DNA of 64,000 bases, from NCBI RefSeq assembly GCF_003576645.1, contig NC_044916.1, positions 22,110,878-22,174,877 on the forward strand, given 5' to 3'. The notes beneath the pieces were generated by a model. It was not told the origin of the DNA. It made no database searches and saw only the letters and a list, made by a program, of their open reading frames with translations. Of this stretch, positions 63,209-64,000 are shown piece by piece (positions within the stretch are counted from its first letter, which is position 1; every line of letters begins with the position of its first letter). Made by a program: the position numbers and the translations under genes. This DNA is from Ipomoea triloba. Taxonomy: Eukaryota > Streptophyta > Magnoliopsida > Solanales > Convolvulaceae.

Positions 63209-63230
63209 AAGCATTAAATTAAAAAAGAGA
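62256..63230 (-). mobile_element. Helitron-like element, 3' end at 62256
   Basis: On the minus strand the end reads TTTCGCGCAACGCACATGAAAAACTAG, with a GC-rich short hairpin followed by CTAG and host T. It inserted in the SINE. Inner sequence is shared with 41580-42265 (reverse) and, at 62790-63090, with 24880-25190. The 5' end is not certain; the TCTC at about 63231 (minus) is one candidate. Confidence 0.5.
63121..63202. repeat. (TG)n/(TA)n microsatellite
   Basis: A short GTGTGT run passes into about 35 TA units, next to the repeat-family copy at 62790-63090. Confidence 0.95.
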
Positions 63231-63475
63231 ATTACGTCTTGGTTAAGTCATTTTTATAATATAATTATAATATATATAAACATATAAATATTTTAGCTAA
63301 ATATTTGGTGTTACATAACTACGTTCGTATCATATATAAAATGTATTAAAAAATAAAATAAAAATTCAATTATGTTAGTGAACTTCATTCTTGAACTGAA
63401 TATTAGATATTCAAATTCGGTTCACTTTGAATAACTCAGGAATAGATTGACTCGTTACTCATTTTCATTGAATAG

Positions 63476-63478
<3 letters not shown>

Positions 63479-63535
<57 letters not shown>
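63479..63535. repeat. (CA)n/(TA)n compound microsatellite
   Basis: About 14 CA units followed by about 14 TA units. Confidence 0.95.
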
Positions 63536-63790
63536 GCATGTTCAAATGAATAATTATTTTAATTGAATAAATTATTTACTTTGTATTTAAAAAAAATTAA
63601 CGCATTAAATCAAAGACACCATGGTTTTGCATAACATTAACAGTGTGGAAAAATTTATGAACTTTTTAATTTTGTATAAACTAGAATAGATATATATATT
63701 AGTTAATTTTAATTTGTTGCCAAATTCAATTCTAATTCATAGTGTTTAACTCAATTACAAATTAATATATCGTGTGTCTATATATTAAAA

Positions 63791-64000
63791 TTAGTATTCT
63801 ACCCTTGCGATGCAAGGACTGAAATTTGGAAACATATAAATAATGTTATTTTATTCAAAAAAATACAGTTGTAAAATATATATTTGACAATATGAGTAAA
63901 AAAGAAGTTAAATTATTGTTACAAACTTAGTATTATAATAGCATTATTATATCCATAATGGAAGAAAAAGAACACATAATATAAATCTTTATATATATAA
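63791..64000 (-). mobile_element. Helitron 3' terminus, element continues beyond the window
   Basis: On the minus strand the hairpin CCTTGC-ATC-GCAAGG (63803-63817) is followed by GTAGAATACTAA and host T. This has the same architecture, including the ATC loop and the GTA start after the stem, as the proven Helitron end at 53466-53492, but with CTAA in place of CTAG. No gene is seen in the remaining bases. Confidence 0.6.

Overview
This is plant nuclear DNA. It has GT-AG introns, single-copy genes of plant-specific or plant-typical families (FLZ zinc finger, ABCC transporter, REM-type B3 protein, GNAT acetyltransferases) and a very AT-rich intergenic space packed with nested transposable elements (LTR retrotransposons, Helitrons, hAT and Mutator-type elements, MITEs, SINEs, a LINE tail). 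It looks like a eudicot. An asterid such as Convolvulaceae or Solanales is only my guess from the repeat types. Two N blocks and two single Ns sit inside (TA)n tracts, so the sequence is an assembly with small unresolved gaps.

Genes. (1) 92-843, minus: first coding exon of an FCS-like zinc finger (FLZ/DUF581) protein; the rest lies left of the window. (2) 8143-15063, minus: a complete ABCC (MRP-type) transporter. I could join ten exons in frame to 1274 codons plus stop. It lacks the usual N-terminal TMD0 and uses a GC-AG intron. (3) 39043-39594, plus, and 40192-40731, minus: two GNAT acetyltransferase paralogues, tail to tail; the second has a C-terminal frameshift. (4) 46000-47038, minus: a two-domain B3 protein in four exons. 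No rRNA gene, functional tRNA gene or CRISPR array was seen.

Repeats. Left part (1.8-6.7 kb): a Mutator-type foldback MITE with a 9-bp target duplication, a complete SINE, and a GC-rich retroelement relic with a 30-bp minisatellite. Middle (15.6-25.6 kb): a cluster of terminal-inverted-repeat elements, a decayed hAT transposase and (TA)n tracts. At 26.0-34.5 kb lies a decayed Ty3/gypsy element on the minus strand with LTR, primer site, gag, protease and integrase relics, a 76-bp tandem repeat and a spliced ORF on the opposite strand. Its reverse transcriptase region is missing and a solo-LTR-like block stands there; a second LTR-like block interrupts gag. At 47.5-53.6 kb an element with inverted LTR-like ends and a 5-bp target duplication carries a 4.0-kb Helitron, and its other arm preserves the empty site. 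At 57.3-61.2 kb a hAT element with an 8-bp target duplication carries a 2.9-kb solo LTR with its own 5-bp duplication.

The genes are unrelated in function and show no operon-like arrangement. The one local gene family event is the GNAT pair. The most unusual features are the Helitron/inverted-LTR nest, the spliced antisense ORF of the gypsy element, and the ABCC gene structure. I see no convincing new biochemical system.
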